Shown: positions 17,601-27,047, counted from the stretch's first letter. The stretch: DNA of 64,000 nucleotides from Nocardioides dongkuii (GCF_014127485.1 NZ_CP059903.1:3284001-3348000); one strand, 5' to 3'. Translations and numbers: made by a program. Notes: generated from the sequence alone by a model not told the origin.

Positions 17601-18362
17601 ATGGCGATCCATCAGCCGCGCCTCGCTGAGATCGTCGCGGCGAGCCTGCGGGACCGGATCCTGTCCGGGGACCTGCCGCCGAACAGCGAGCTCCCCCGGC
17701 AGGAGCTGCTCATGGAGCAGTTCGGCGTCGGCAAGCCCGCCCTGCGCGAGGCGCTCCGGGTGCTCGAGGCCGAGGGCCTGCTCACCATCCGGCGCGGCAA
17801 CCAGGGCGGGGCGACCGTGCACGCCCCGCACGAGCGCAACGCGGCCTACGCGGTCGGGATGATCCTGCAGTCGCGCAACGTGACGGTCCGCGACCTGCGC
17901 AATGCCGTGACCGGGATCGAGCCGGTGTGCGTCGGGCTCTGCGCTGCGCGCGAGGACCGGCACGAGGTCGTGCTTCCCGTGCTCAGGGCGGCGCAGGCCC
18001 GGATCGTGGAGTCACTGGACGACGAGTACCTCTTCACCGAGACCTCGCGGGAGTTCCACGAGCTGATGGTCAAGAACTGCGGCAACGAGACCCTGATCGC
18101 GATCGCCGGCTCCCTGGTCACGCTCTGGTCCACCCAGGAGCTGGCCTGGGCACGCGACGCGACCGACACCGGAGAGTTCCCCAGCCGCGCGGAACGGGAG
18201 AAGGGCGTCAAGGCCCACGACAACCTGCTCGACTTCATCGAGGCCGGCAGCGTCGACGACGCACAGCGACAGGCGCGGCGGCACCTGGCCGCCAGTCGCC
18301 TCTACCAGCTGGACTCGGGCACCGACCGGGTGGTCGAGCTGTCGTTCTCACGACGCGGCTGA
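17601..18362 (+). CDS. GntR-family (FadR subfamily) transcriptional regulator
   Basis: A 253-residue protein with an N-terminal GntR winged helix (RLAEIVAASLRDRILSGDLP then LLMEQFGVGKPALREALRVLEAEGLL, about residues 7-60) and a C-terminal FCD all-helical ligand domain whose metal-site His residues are visible in EFHELM, KAHDNLLDF and ARRHLAASR. ATG 17601 has an AAGGGG site upstream; an earlier in-frame ATG at 17562 lacks one. Divergent from the catabolic operon, it is inferred to be its ligand-responsive repressor. Its 3' end overlaps the convergent thioesterase gene by 15 bases. Confidence 0.9.
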   Translation: MAIHQPRLAEIVAASLRDRILSGDLPPNSELPRQELLMEQFGVGKPALREALRVLEAEGLLTIRRGNQGGATVHAPHERNAAYAVGMILQSRNVTVRDLRNAVTGIEPVCVGLCAAREDRHEVVLPVLRAAQARIVESLDDEYLFTETSREFHELMVKNCGNETLIAIAGSLVTLWSTQELAWARDATDTGEFPSRAEREKGVKAHDNLLDFIEAGSVDDAQRQARRHLAASRLYQLDSGTDRVVELSFSRRG

Positions 18363-18794
18363 AGCACCGGCCCAGCGGTCCAGGTGCTCGCGCAGCACGT
18401 CGGGAATCGGTGTCGCGGAGCCGTCCGAGGACACGGTCACCAGGGTGATGAGCGCCCGGGCGACGACGACCTCGTCCTCCGTGCGCACCATCTGGTGCAC
18501 CATGTCGAAGGAGCCCCCGCCCACCCGGCCCAGTCGCAGCTCGATGCGGATCTCGTCGAAGAGACCCACCGGCACCAGGTAGTCGCACTCGGTGTGGCAG
18601 GTGACCGACCAGAAGCCGTGCCTCTCCAGGAGCTGGTCCTGCCGCAGGCCGTTGAGGTAGAACCACTCGCTCTGCATCCGCTCCATCCACGGGAACCACG
18701 CGCCGTAGTAGAGGATCCCGGCCGGGTCGGTGTCGGCATAGCTGAGCCGGAAGGTCAGCGAGTGCAGGGCCGGCGTGCCGGGGGTCACGGTCAC
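18348..18794 (-). CDS. Acyl-CoA thioesterase (4-hydroxybenzoyl-CoA thioesterase-like)
   Basis: A 148-residue hot-dog-fold thioesterase with the signature YADTDPAGILYYGAWFPWME (about residues 17-36), containing the catalytic Asp of the 'D-x-AG-x-x-Y/F' motif. It should hydrolyse an acyl- or aroyl-CoA. GTG 18794 has GAGGAG 6 bases upstream. It lies next to the regulator of the CoA-ligase operon and may release CoA from dead-end products; this link is inference. Confidence 0.85.
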   Translation of the reverse strand: MTVTPGTPALHSLTFRLSYADTDPAGILYYGAWFPWMERMQSEWFYLNGLRQDQLLERHGFWSVTCHTECDYLVPVGLFDEIRIELRLGRVGGGSFDMVHQMVRTEDEVVVARALITLVTVSSDGSATPIPDVLREHLDRWAGASAAS

Positions 18795-18901
18795 CAAGAT
18801 CTCCTCAGGCGTGCGGCCGGACGGCGTCCGATCGGCGCACACCTTATCCGGAGCGGCGACGACGTCGTTCCCTCCTGCCGGGCACCGATATCGGGAGCGA
18901 C

Positions 18902-20074
18902 CTAGAGCTCGCTCTGCACCCCCGCCAGCAACTGGCGGGCCATCACGATCCGCTGCACCTGGTTGGTGCCCTCGTAGATCTGGGTGATCTTGGCGTCGCG
19001 CATCATCCGCTCCAGCGGGTAGTCGCGGGTGTAGCCGTAGCCACCGAGCACCTGGACGGCGTTCGTGGTGACCTCCATGGCGACGTCGGAGGCGAAGCAC
19101 TTCGCGGCCGCGCCGAAGAAGGTCAGGTCGGCGTCGCCGCGCTCGGAGCGCCCCGCCGCGGCGTACGTCATCTGGCGGGCGGCCTCGACCTTCATGCCCA
19201 TGTCGGCGAGCAGGAACTGCAGGCCCTGGAAGTCGCTGATCGGCTTGCCGAACTGCTGGCGCTCCTGCGCGTAGGCGAGCGCGTGGTCGAGCGCGCCCTG
19301 CGCGACGCCGACCGCCTGGGCGGCGATGGTCACGCGGGTGTGGTCGAGGGTCTTCATGGCGTACTCGAACCCGCGGCCCACCTCGCCGATCAGCCGGTCG
19401 CCGGGGATCCGGACCCGGTCGAGGTAGACCTCGCGGGTCGGGGAGCCCTTGATGCCGAGCTTCTTCTCGGGGGCGCCGAAGGAGACGCCCGGGTCCGACT
19501 TCTCCACGACGAACGCCGAGATGCCGCGCGAGCGCTGCGTGGGGTCGGTGACGGCGAGCACCGTGTAGTACTCCGAGACGCCGGCGTTGGTGATCCAGCG
19601 CTTGGTGCCGTCGAGCACCCAGTCGTCGCCGTCGCGGACGGCACGGGTGCGCATCGCCACGGCGTCCGAGCCGGCCTCGGGCTCGGAGAGGCAGTAGGAG
19701 AACCCGCCGACGCCGGCGGCGAGGCGGGTCAGGTAGGTCTTCTTGATCTGCTCGCCGCCGCCGATCTGCACCGGGAGCGAGCCGAGCTTGTTGACCGCGG
19801 GGATCAGCGAGGCCGACACGTCGACGCGGGCGACCTCCTCGATGACCAGGCAGGTCGCGAGCGCGTCCGCCCCGGCGCCGCCGTACTCCTCGGGGACGTG
19901 CGGGGCGTGGAAGTCGAGCGCCCGCAGCGCGTCGGCGGCCTCCTGGGGGTACCGCGCCTGCTCGTCCACCTCGGCGGCGTACGGCGCGATCTTGGCCTCC
20001 GCGACCGCACGGACTGCCGCGCGGATCGCCTGGTGCTCCTCGGACAGCCCGTACAGCGGGAAATCGGTGCTCAT
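18902..20074 (-). CDS. Acyl-CoA dehydrogenase
   Basis: A 390-residue FAD-dependent acyl-CoA dehydrogenase. Motifs: YGGAGADALATCLVIEEVAR, the flavin/substrate loop CLSEPEAGSDAVAM (about 128-141), KRWITNAG, and the C-terminal region QVLGGYGYTRDYPLERMMRD followed by IYEGTNQVQR, in which the Glu of YEGTN is the catalytic base in short/medium-chain enzymes. It introduces an alpha-beta double bond into acyl-CoA and passes electrons to ETF. Length is typical. It is divergent from the CoA-binding protein gene. Confidence 0.92.
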   Translation of the reverse strand: MSTDFPLYGLSEEHQAIRAAVRAVAEAKIAPYAAEVDEQARYPQEAADALRALDFHAPHVPEEYGGAGADALATCLVIEEVARVDVSASLIPAVNKLGSLPVQIGGGEQIKKTYLTRLAAGVGGFSYCLSEPEAGSDAVAMRTRAVRDGDDWVLDGTKRWITNAGVSEYYTVLAVTDPTQRSRGISAFVVEKSDPGVSFGAPEKKLGIKGSPTREVYLDRVRIPGDRLIGEVGRGFEYAMKTLDHTRVTIAAQAVGVAQGALDHALAYAQERQQFGKPISDFQGLQFLLADMGMKVEAARQMTYAAAGRSERGDADLTFFGAAAKCFASDVAMEVTTNAVQVLGGYGYTRDYPLERMMRDAKITQIYEGTNQVQRIVMARQLLAGVQSEL

Positions 20075-20132
20075 GCGGCGATCGTACTGATGAGTAACCC
20101 CACGGCGTGGGGCACCTGGCTACCGTGCAGGC

Positions 20133-20561
20133 ATGGCCGCCCCGAGCACCGTGAGCACCACCGACTGGCAGGACCCCGACGCCGTCCGCTTCATGCTGGA
20201 CGAGTGCGAGACCTGGGCCGTCGTCGGCCTCTCCGACGACCCCAGCCGTACGGCGTACTCCATCGCCTCGCTGCTCCAGCAGCGCGGCAAGCGGATCGTC
20301 CCGGTGCACCCGAAGGCGCCCACGGTCCTGGGCGAGCAGGGGTACGCCACGCTCGCCGACGTCCCCTTCCCCATCGACGTCGTCGACGTCTTCCGGCGCT
20401 CGGAGGCGGCCGGCGAGTTCGCCGACCAGGCGGTCGCGGTGGGCGCCAGGGCGGTGTGGTTCCAGCTCGGCGTCATCGACGAGGAGGCGTTCGCGCGGAC
20501 GACCGCCGCCGGCGTCCCGATGGTGATGGACACCTGCCCCGCGATGGAGTGGCGCCGGTAG
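20133..20561 (+). CDS. CoA-binding domain protein
   Basis: A 142-residue single-domain protein of the CoA_binding (YccU-like) family, a Rossmann fold like that of succinyl-CoA synthetase alpha. Visible: WAVVGLSDDPSRTAYSIA (about 27-44), RIVPVHPKAP, VVDVFRRSE, and the end motif DTCPAMEWRR. Cys137 in the conserved 'xxRCP/DTCP' end is typical. Function is unknown; members bind CoA. It is 29 bases before the molybdenum-enzyme genes and may share their transcript. Confidence 0.85.
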   Translation: MAAPSTVSTTDWQDPDAVRFMLDECETWAVVGLSDDPSRTAYSIASLLQQRGKRIVPVHPKAPTVLGEQGYATLADVPFPIDVVDVFRRSEAAGEFADQAVAVGARAVWFQLGVIDEEAFARTTAAGVPMVMDTCPAMEWRR

Positions 20562-20590
20562 CTGCGCTTGCCGAGGGGTACCGGCCTCGC

Positions 20591-21112
20591 ATGGACGCCG
20601 AGATCACCCTCACCCTCGATGGCGAACGGCGGACCGTCACCGTCGACACCCGCACCACGCTGCTCGACGCGATGCGCGAGCGCCTCGGCGTCATCTCGCC
20701 GAAGAAGGGCTGCGACCACGGGCAGTGCGGGGCGTGCACGGTGCTGCTCGACGGCCGCCGCCACCTCACCTGCCTCGCGCTCGCGGTGTCGTACGACGGC
20801 GCGGAGGTGGTCACCGCGTCGGGGCTGGCGGGCGACGACCTGCACCCGGTGCAGCAGGCCTTCCTCGACCACGACGGCTACCAGTGCGGCTACTGCACCC
20901 CGGGCCAGGTGTGCTCGGCGGTCGGTGTCCTCGACGAGGTGCGCCAGGGGCATCCGAGCCACGTCACCGAGGACCTGGACACGGACCCCGAGCTGACCGA
21001 CGACGAGGTCCGCGAGCGGATGAGCGGCAACCTGTGCCGCTGCGGCGCGTACGCCGGCATCCTGGCCGCCGTCCACCAGGCTGCCCAGGAGACTGCGGGG
21101 CACTCGGCATGA
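20591..21112 (+). CDS. Aldehyde oxidoreductase iron-sulfur subunit (PaoA-like)
   Basis: A 173-residue 2x[2Fe-2S] subunit of the xanthine oxidase family. The ferredoxin-type cluster ligands are Cys41, Cys46, Cys49 and Cys61 (CDHGQCGAC...TC), and the helical cluster ligands Cys99, Cys102, Cys149 and Cys151 (QCGYCTPG, LCRC). It carries electrons from the molybdenum centre to FAD. E. coli PaoA has a Tat leader; here the protein starts directly at the beta-grasp domain, so a cytoplasmic enzyme is inferred. It is followed by the FAD subunit with an ATGA overlap. Confidence 0.93.
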   Translation: MDAEITLTLDGERRTVTVDTRTTLLDAMRERLGVISPKKGCDHGQCGACTVLLDGRRHLTCLALAVSYDGAEVVTASGLAGDDLHPVQQAFLDHDGYQCGYCTPGQVCSAVGVLDEVRQGHPSHVTEDLDTDPELTDDEVRERMSGNLCRCGAYAGILAAVHQAAQETAGHSA

Positions 21113-22113
21113 GGGAGCTGGAGTACCTCCGCCCGACCGACGCCGCCGAGGCGGTCGCGGCTGTCACCGGTCACCCGGGCGCCCGCTTCCTGGCCGGGGG
21201 CACCAACCTCGTCGACCACCTCCGGCTCGGCGTCGCGACGCCGGAGCTGCTCGTCGACGTGCGCCGGCTCCCCCTCGACCAGGTCGAGGAGGTCGAGACG
21301 CCGGACGGGCCCGGCCTGCGGATCGGCGCCAACGTCCGCAACAGCGACCTGGCCGCCGACCGGCGGGTGCGCTCCCTTTTCCCCGCGGTCTCGCGGGCCC
21401 TGCTCTCCGGCGCCTCGGGGCAGATCCGTCACCAGGCCACCACCGCCGGCAACCTGCTGCAGCGCACCCGCTGCGTGTACTTCCAGGACGTCACGACGCC
21501 CTGCAACAAGCGCGAGCCCGGCACCGGCTGCTCGGCGATCGGCGGCTACGACCGCTACAACGCGATCCTCGGCGCCAGCGAGGAGTGCGTGACCGTGCAC
21601 CCCTCCGACCTCGCGGTCGGCCTGGCCGCGGTGGACGCGACGGTGGTGGTCCTCGGCCCGCACGGGGAGCGCCGCCTCCCGCTGACCGACCTGCACCGGC
21701 TGCCCGACGACCGCCCCGACGAGGACACCACGCTCCACCACGGCGACCTGATCACCGCGGTCGAGCTGACCGCGTCCCCGATGGTGCGGGCCTCGACGTA
21801 CTACAAGGCGCGCGACCGGGCGTCGTACGCCTTCGCGCTGGTCTCGGTCGGCGCCGCCCTCGAGCTCGCCGAGGACGGGACCGTCGCCGACGTGCGGATC
21901 GCGTGGGGCGGCGTGGCCCACAAGCCCTGGCGCGCCCGCCGGGCGGAGGACGCGCTGCGCGGCCGGCCGCTCACCGAGGACGCCGTGCGCGCGGCCGCCG
22001 AGGAGGAGCTCGCCGACGCGGACGCCAGCGCCGGCGCCGCCTACAAGGTGCCGATGGTCCGCAACGCGACCGCCATGGTGCTGACCCGACTGGCCCGGGA
22101 GGCCACCCGATGA
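21109..22113 (+). CDS. Aldehyde oxidoreductase FAD subunit with extra Fe-S cysteines (PaoB-like)
   Basis: A 334-residue FAD-binding subunit. AGGTNLVDHLRL (29-40) and the second FAD motif QIRHQATTAGNLLQRTRC (105-122) are conserved. Four cysteines, Cys122, Cys132, Cys141 and Cys160, sit in the insert known in E. coli PaoB (YagS) to bind an additional [4Fe-4S] cluster, and the local pattern PCNKREPGTGCSAI matches it. This marks the enzyme as PaoABC-type rather than CO or xanthine dehydrogenase. It overlaps both neighbours by 4 bases. Confidence 0.92.
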   Translation: MRELEYLRPTDAAEAVAAVTGHPGARFLAGGTNLVDHLRLGVATPELLVDVRRLPLDQVEEVETPDGPGLRIGANVRNSDLAADRRVRSLFPAVSRALLSGASGQIRHQATTAGNLLQRTRCVYFQDVTTPCNKREPGTGCSAIGGYDRYNAILGASEECVTVHPSDLAVGLAAVDATVVVLGPHGERRLPLTDLHRLPDDRPDEDTTLHHGDLITAVELTASPMVRASTYYKARDRASYAFALVSVGAALELAEDGTVADVRIAWGGVAHKPWRARRAEDALRGRPLTEDAVRAAAEEELADADASAGAAYKVPMVRNATAMVLTRLAREATR

Positions 22114-24215
22114 CCGAGCTGCGCCCCGAGCCGATCACCGCCCGCGCGATGGGCCGCGACCTCGGCCGCGTCGACGGCCGGGAGAAGGTCACCGGCCGGG
22201 CGGTGTACGCCGCCGAGCACGCGGCCGCCGCGACCGACCCCCTGCACCTCGCGCTGGTCACCTCCCGGATCGCCCGCGGCCGGGTGACCGCGATCGACGC
22301 CCGGGCCGCGCTGGCGCACCCGGGCGTGGTCTCGGTGCTCGACCACACCAGCGCGCCCCGGCTCGCGCAGACCGACAACGGCGAGCTGGCGATCCTGCAG
22401 GACGACGTCGTGCAGTACCGCGGCCAGATCGTCGCCGTCGTCCTCGCCGAGTCCTCGGAGTCCGCACGGGAGGGGGCGGCGCTGGTCGAGGTCGCCTACG
22501 CCGAGGAGCCGCACGAGGCCGAGCTCCGCGAGGACAACGCGACCTACCGCCCCGACGAGGTCAACGCGGGGATGGAGACCGACACCGAGGAGGGCGACGT
22601 CGACGCCGCCCTGGCCGAGGCCGACGTGGTCCTCGAGGCGACCTACCGCACGCCGTACGAGCACAACAACCCGATGGAGCCGCACGCCCTGGTCGCCCAC
22701 TGGGACCCCGACGCGGAGCTGCTCACCCTCGACGACTCGACCCAGGGCGTGTTCGGCGTGGTCTCCGCGCTGGCCCCGATGCTGGGCCTGGAGCCCGCGC
22801 AGATCCGGGTCCGGGCGGCGTACGTCGGCGGCGGCTTCGGCAGCAAGGGCGAGGTGCACAGCCCCGAGATGGCGGCCGCGCTCGCGGCGCTGAGCATGCC
22901 CGGGCGTCCGGTCGTGCTGGCCGTGACCCGGCAGCAGATGTTCTCGCTCACCGGCTACCGCACCGCGACCATCTCCCACTTCCGGCTCGGGGCGCGGGCC
23001 GACGGCACGCTGCTCGCGATCGAGCACGCCGTGCAGGAGCAGACCTCGAAGGCGCGCGAGTTCGCCGAGCAGACCGCGTCCCCGACCCGGATGATGTACG
23101 CCGCCCCGCACCGCCGCACCAGCCACCGGCTGGCCCGGCTCGACGTCGCCGTGCCGTCGTGGATGCGCGCGCCGGGCGAGATGCCCGGGATGTACGCCCA
23201 CGAGGTCGCCATGGACGAGCTCGCGGAGGCCTGCGGGATCGACCCGATCGTGCTGCGCGAGCGCAACGAGCCCGCGATCGACCCCGAGACGGGGAACCCG
23301 TGGAACGACCGGCGGCTGCTCGAGTGCCTGCGCAGCGGAGCAGAGCGGTTCGGCTGGGCGGACCGACCGGCGGAGCCGCGGGCGACCCTCGACGGCGACT
23401 GGTGGGTCGGCACCGGCGTGGCCGCCGCGACGTACCCCGCCATGCGGATGCCGGGCAACACCGCCCGGGTGCGCTCGCTCGACGGCGACCGCTACGAGGT
23501 GGCGATCGGCGCCGTCGACATCGGCACCGGGGCGCGCACCGTGCTCACCCAGATCGCCGCCGACGCGCTCGCGGTGGAGACCGCGCGGATCGAGCTGCTG
23601 ATCGCCGACTCCACGCTGCCGTCCGCCTCGACGGCGGGCGGCTCGTCCGGCACCAGCTCGTGGGGGTCGGCCATCGCGGCCGCAGCCCAGCAGTTCCGCG
23701 CCGACCACGGCGAGGACCCCGACCCGGGCCTGCACACGCTGGCCTCCCCCGCCGCCAACCCGCACGCCGAGACCCACGCGCTGCACTCCTTCGGCGCGGT
23801 CTTCGCCGAGACGCGGGTCAACCGCTGGACCGGCGAGGTCCGGATGTCGAGGCTCTACGGCCTCTACTCCGTGGGTCGCGTGATCAACCCGGCGACCGCG
23901 CGCTCGCAGTTCCTCGGCGCGCTGGTCATGGGGCTGTCGGCGGCGCTGCACGAGGAGTCCCACCGGGACCCGCGCTTCGGCCACGTCGTCACCCAGGACC
24001 TCGCGACCTACCACGTCGCGACGCACGCCGACGTCCGCGGGATCGAGGCGGAGTGGCTCGACGAGGAGGACCACTTGGTCACCCCGATGGGCTCGCGCGG
24101 GGTGGGCGAGATCGGCATCGTCGGCACCGCCGCGGCGATCGCCAACGCGACGTACCACGCCACCGGCGTCCGGGTCCGTGAGCTGCCGCTCAGCCCCGAC
24201 CACTTCGTGTCCTGA
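22110..24215 (+). CDS. Aldehyde oxidoreductase molybdenum subunit (PaoC-like)
   Basis: A 701-residue molybdopterin subunit. It shows the N-terminal GRDLGRVDGREKVTGRAVYA, the cofactor motif YVGGGFGSKGEVH (about residues 232-244), APGEMPGMYAHEVAMDELA, and the C-terminal catalytic Glu in PMGSRGVGEIGIVG (about 660-673). The complex oxidises aldehydes to acids using water as oxygen donor; PaoABC favours aromatic aldehydes. No XdhC/PaoD-like cofactor chaperone is next to it. It is the last of the three coupled genes. Confidence 0.93.
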   Translation: MTELRPEPITARAMGRDLGRVDGREKVTGRAVYAAEHAAAATDPLHLALVTSRIARGRVTAIDARAALAHPGVVSVLDHTSAPRLAQTDNGELAILQDDVVQYRGQIVAVVLAESSESAREGAALVEVAYAEEPHEAELREDNATYRPDEVNAGMETDTEEGDVDAALAEADVVLEATYRTPYEHNNPMEPHALVAHWDPDAELLTLDDSTQGVFGVVSALAPMLGLEPAQIRVRAAYVGGGFGSKGEVHSPEMAAALAALSMPGRPVVLAVTRQQMFSLTGYRTATISHFRLGARADGTLLAIEHAVQEQTSKAREFAEQTASPTRMMYAAPHRRTSHRLARLDVAVPSWMRAPGEMPGMYAHEVAMDELAEACGIDPIVLRERNEPAIDPETGNPWNDRRLLECLRSGAERFGWADRPAEPRATLDGDWWVGTGVAAATYPAMRMPGNTARVRSLDGDRYEVAIGAVDIGTGARTVLTQIAADALAVETARIELLIADSTLPSASTAGGSSGTSSWGSAIAAAAQQFRADHGEDPDPGLHTLASPAANPHAETHALHSFGAVFAETRVNRWTGEVRMSRLYGLYSVGRVINPATARSQFLGALVMGLSAALHEESHRDPRFGHVVTQDLATYHVATHADVRGIEAEWLDEEDHLVTPMGSRGVGEIGIVGTAAAIANATYHATGVRVRELPLSPDHFVS

Positions 24216-24218
24216 GCG

Positions 24219-25346
24219 CTAGCGAGGCACCAGGGCGGCGGTCTCGCGGGACGCGGCGCTGACCGCGCGCTCCAGCGGCCCGGGACGCCGGAGGGCGGCG
24301 TACGCCGAGCCGATGCCGAGCAGCACCAGCACGTGCCAGACGTACGCCGAGGGCTCCTCGGGCGGCCAGAGCCGCTCGGTGCGCAGCAGCACGTGCAGGC
24401 TGTAGAGCGTGAGCGTCATCGTGCCGGCGCCGAAGAAGACCCGCACCGCCTCGCGCGGGACCGCGGGCAGCGCCCCGACGAGCAGCAGGCAGCCCCCGAT
24501 CACCAGCAGCGCGCTGCCGATCGTCTGCACGAGGTCGAACGGCGTCGCGCTGTGCGGCGCCACCACCAGCAGCCAGGACCACGGACCGTCGGCCGGCGTC
24601 GTCCCGCCGGTGCCGGTGGCGACCTCGTCCGGCAGCCCCGGGATCGCGGGCCACCGGTCGGTGAGCGCGTGCGAGACCTGGGTGGCGACCACCGCCAGCG
24701 CCAGGCCGGACCCGGCGAGCGTCGCCTGCACCCGCCGGGAGCCGAGGTCGGCGCGGCCCAGGGCCATGCCGACCAGCAGGTAGGCGACCCACGGCAGCAC
24801 CGGGTAGTAGCCGGTCAGCAGCAGCTCCGAGGCCAGCTGCCCGGGCTCGGCGAGCTGGTCGAACGCCGGGCTGTCGTACCCGCGCTCGGGCAGGTGCGGG
24901 CGCACCGCGTGCGAGAGCACCGGGACCACCACGACCCAGGCCGCGGCCAGCACCAGCAGCGCCCGCGTCCGCAGCCCGACGAAGACGGCGCCGACGCAGA
25001 AGAGCAGGCCGTAGTAGGTCAGGATCACCGCCAGGCCGGAGTCGGCGAGCGCCAGGGCCAGCCCGAGGACGGCGACCAGCAGCGCGCGGACCACGATCCC
25101 GACGGTGCGGGCCGCGCGCTCGCGCCCCGCGACCGGCGTACGACCCCCCGTGGAGAGCGCGAGGGTGACGCCGGCGAGCACCGCGAAGAGGGCCGAGGCC
25201 CGGCCGCCCGCGAGCCACTGACCCAGAGTCAGCGTCCCGTCGGGGTCGCGCTCGTCGAGGACGTGGGTGGCGACCATCCCGAGCAGGGCCACGCAGCGCG
25301 CGACGTCGAGGCCGACGAGCCGTACCCGGCTGCTCGGCCCCGCCAC
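24219..25346 (-). CDS. Polytopic membrane protein of the DUF1624/DUF418 acyltransferase-like group
   Basis: A 375-residue protein with about ten hydrophobic segments. The N-terminus RLVGLDVARCVALLGMVATHV matches the first helix of heparan-alpha-glucosaminide acetyltransferase-like (DUF1624) and DUF418 proteins, in which a His in helix 1 is probably catalytic (His21 here). A second typical region is LLTGYYPVLPWVAYLLVGMALG. It may transfer an acyl group to an envelope glycan, but no substrate can be read. GTG 25346 is used; purE begins 2 bases upstream in the same direction. Confidence 0.75.
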   Translation of the reverse strand: MAGPSSRVRLVGLDVARCVALLGMVATHVLDERDPDGTLTLGQWLAGGRASALFAVLAGVTLALSTGGRTPVAGRERAARTVGIVVRALLVAVLGLALALADSGLAVILTYYGLLFCVGAVFVGLRTRALLVLAAAWVVVVPVLSHAVRPHLPERGYDSPAFDQLAEPGQLASELLLTGYYPVLPWVAYLLVGMALGRADLGSRRVQATLAGSGLALAVVATQVSHALTDRWPAIPGLPDEVATGTGGTTPADGPWSWLLVVAPHSATPFDLVQTIGSALLVIGGCLLLVGALPAVPREAVRVFFGAGTMTLTLYSLHVLLRTERLWPPEEPSAYVWHVLVLLGIGSAYAALRRPGPLERAVSAASRETAALVPR

Positions 25347-25348
25347 GG

Positions 25349-25858
25349 TCAGAACCCGAGTCGGCGCGGCGCGGCGTCCCGCCGGACCGTCGCGCCCTTC
25401 TCCTGGGCGGTGGCCTTGAGCTCGGCCTGGAAGTCGGTCATCCGCTGCTGCAGCGCCGGGTCCGTGGCGGCCAGGATGCGGACGGCGAGCAGCCCGGCGT
25501 TGCGGGCCCCGCCGACGGCCACGGTGGCCACCGGGACGCCCGCCGGCATCTGCACGATCGAGAGCAGCGAGTCGAGGCCGTCGAGGTGCTTGAGCGGCAC
25601 CGGCACGCCGATCACCGGCAGCGGGGTGACCGCGGCGAGCATGCCCGGCAGGTGGGCCGCGCCGCCGGCGCCCGCGATGATCACCGACAGCCCGCGGCCG
25701 GCGGCCTCCTTGCCGTAGGCGAGCATCTCCTCCGGCATCCGGTGCGCGGAGACCACGTCGGCCTCGTAGGCGATGTCGAACTCGGCCAGCGCCTCCCCCG
25801 CCGCCCGCATCACGGGCCAGTCGGAGTCGGAGCCCATCACGATGCCCACGCTGGTCAT
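25349..25858 (-). CDS. purE: N5-carboxyaminoimidazole ribonucleotide mutase PurE
   Basis: A 169-residue Pur[16 protein letters not shown] (4-18) forms the phosphate loop, [15 protein letters not shown] carries the catalytic His-Arg, and [23 protein letters not shown] is the second conserved block. It converts N5-CAIR to CAIR in purine synthesis as an octamer in the cytosol. It follows purK with a single-base gap, so N5-CAIR made by PurK passes straight to it. Confidence 0.96.
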   Translation of the reverse strand: MTSVGIVMGSDSDWPVMRAAGEALAEFDIAYEADVVSAHRMPEEMLAYGKEAAGRGLSVIIAGAGGAAHLPGMLAAVTPLPVIGVPVPLKHLDGLDSLLSIVQMPAGVPVATVAVGGARNAGLLAVRILAATDPALQQRMTDFQAELKATAQEKGATVRRDAAPRRLGF

Positions 25859-25859
25859 G

Positions 25860-27020
25860 TCACTCGCTCTCGTTGCCGAGGTCGCCGCGGAACCAGGCGG
25901 CGGCGTGCCGCGCCCGCTCCAGGCAGTCCTCGAGGTCGTCGCCGTAGGCGTTGACGTGGCCGACCTTGCGCCCGGGGCGCAGGTCCTTGCCGTACAGGTG
26001 CACCCGGAGGTACGGGTCGCGGGCCAGCGCGTGCGGGTACCCGTCGTAGAGCCGGCCGACCTCGGGGTGCTCGCCGCCGAGGATGTTGACCATCACCGTC
26101 CAGCGGGCCCGCGGCGCCGGCGACCCGAGCGGCAGGTCCAGGACCGCGCGCAGGTGGTTCTCGAACTGCGAGGTGACCGCGCCGTCCTGGGTCCAGTGGC
26201 CGGTGTTGTGCGGGCGCATCGCGAGCTCGTTGACCAGGATCCGGCCGTCGGTGGTCTCGAACAGCTCGACGGCGAGGATGCCGGTGACGTCGAGCGCGCC
26301 GGCGATCCGCAGCGCCACCTCCTGGGCCTGCCCCGCCAGCGCGGGGTCCAGGTCGGGCGCGGGCGCCACGACCTCGTGGCAGATCCCGTCGCGCTGCGTG
26401 CTCCAGACGACGGGGTACGCCGCGGCCTGGCCGCTCGGGGAGCGCGCGACGAGGGCGGACAGCTCGCGGCGGAAGTCGACCCGCTCCTCGGCCAGCAGGC
26501 GCACGCCGGACTCCGCCGCGACGCGGAACGGCTCGGCGCACTCCGCCGCGGAGCCCACGAACCACACGCCCTTGCCGTCGTACCCGCCGCGCGTGGTCTT
26601 CAGGACGCAGGGGAAGCCGAACGCCTCGACCTCGGCGACGTCGGCCACCAGGGCGTTGCGCGGGCACGGGACGCCGAGCTCGGCGAGCCGCTCGCGCATC
26701 ACGCCCTTGTCCTGGGCGTGCACGAGCGCCCCCGGGCCGGGCCGCACCGCGACCCCGTCGGCCTCCAGCGCGTGCAGGTGGTCGGTCGGCACGTGCTCGT
26801 GGTCGAAGGTGACCACCGCGCAGCCGTCGGTGACCCTCCGCAGGGTCTCGAGGTCGCGGTAGTCGCCCACCACGTGGTCGGGCACGACCTGCGCCGCGGA
26901 CACGCCCTCGGCCTCGGCCAGGAGACGGAGCGGGAGGCCCATCGCGTTGGCGGGCTGGGCCATCATCCGGGCCAGCTGGCCGCCGCCGATGACGGCGAGG
27001 GTGGGAGCGGCGTCGGGCAC
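25860..27020 (-). CDS. purK: 5-(carboxyamino)imidazole ribonucleotide synthase PurK
   Basis: A 386-residue ATP-grasp enzyme: [18 protein letters not shown] (N-terminal AIR-binding fold), [12 protein letters not shown] (ATP loop), and the metal site in [25 protein letters not shown]. It makes N5-CAIR from AIR, ATP and bicarbonate. GTG 27018-27020 starts the conserved N-terminus directly. It lies upstream of purE in the same operon, an arrangement shared with mycobacteria. Confidence 0.95.
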   Translation of the reverse strand: MPDAAPTLAVIGGGQLARMMAQPANAMGLPLRLLAEAEGVSAAQVVPDHVVGDYRDLETLRRVTDGCAVVTFDHEHVPTDHLHALEADGVAVRPGPGALVHAQDKGVMRERLAELGVPCPRNALVADVAEVEAFGFPCVLKTTRGGYDGKGVWFVGSAAECAEPFRVAAESGVRLLAEERVDFRRELSALVARSPSGQAAAYPVVWSTQRDGICHEVVAPAPDLDPALAGQAQEVALRIAGALDVTGILAVELFETTDGRILVNELAMRPHNTGHWTQDGAVTSQFENHLRAVLDLPLGSPAPRARWTVMVNILGGEHPEVGRLYDGYPHALARDPYLRVHLYGKDLRPGRKVGHVNAYGDDLEDCLERARHAAAWFRGDLGNESE

Positions 27021-27047
27021 GCCGAAACCCTAGAGGATCGGTCCCGA

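Noticed and set aside
20098..20112. CCCCACGGCGTGGGG as an operator between the acyl-CoA dehydrogenase and CoA-binding genes
   Set aside because: Perfect but short and GC-only; no regulator nearby and no second copy at related genes was seen.
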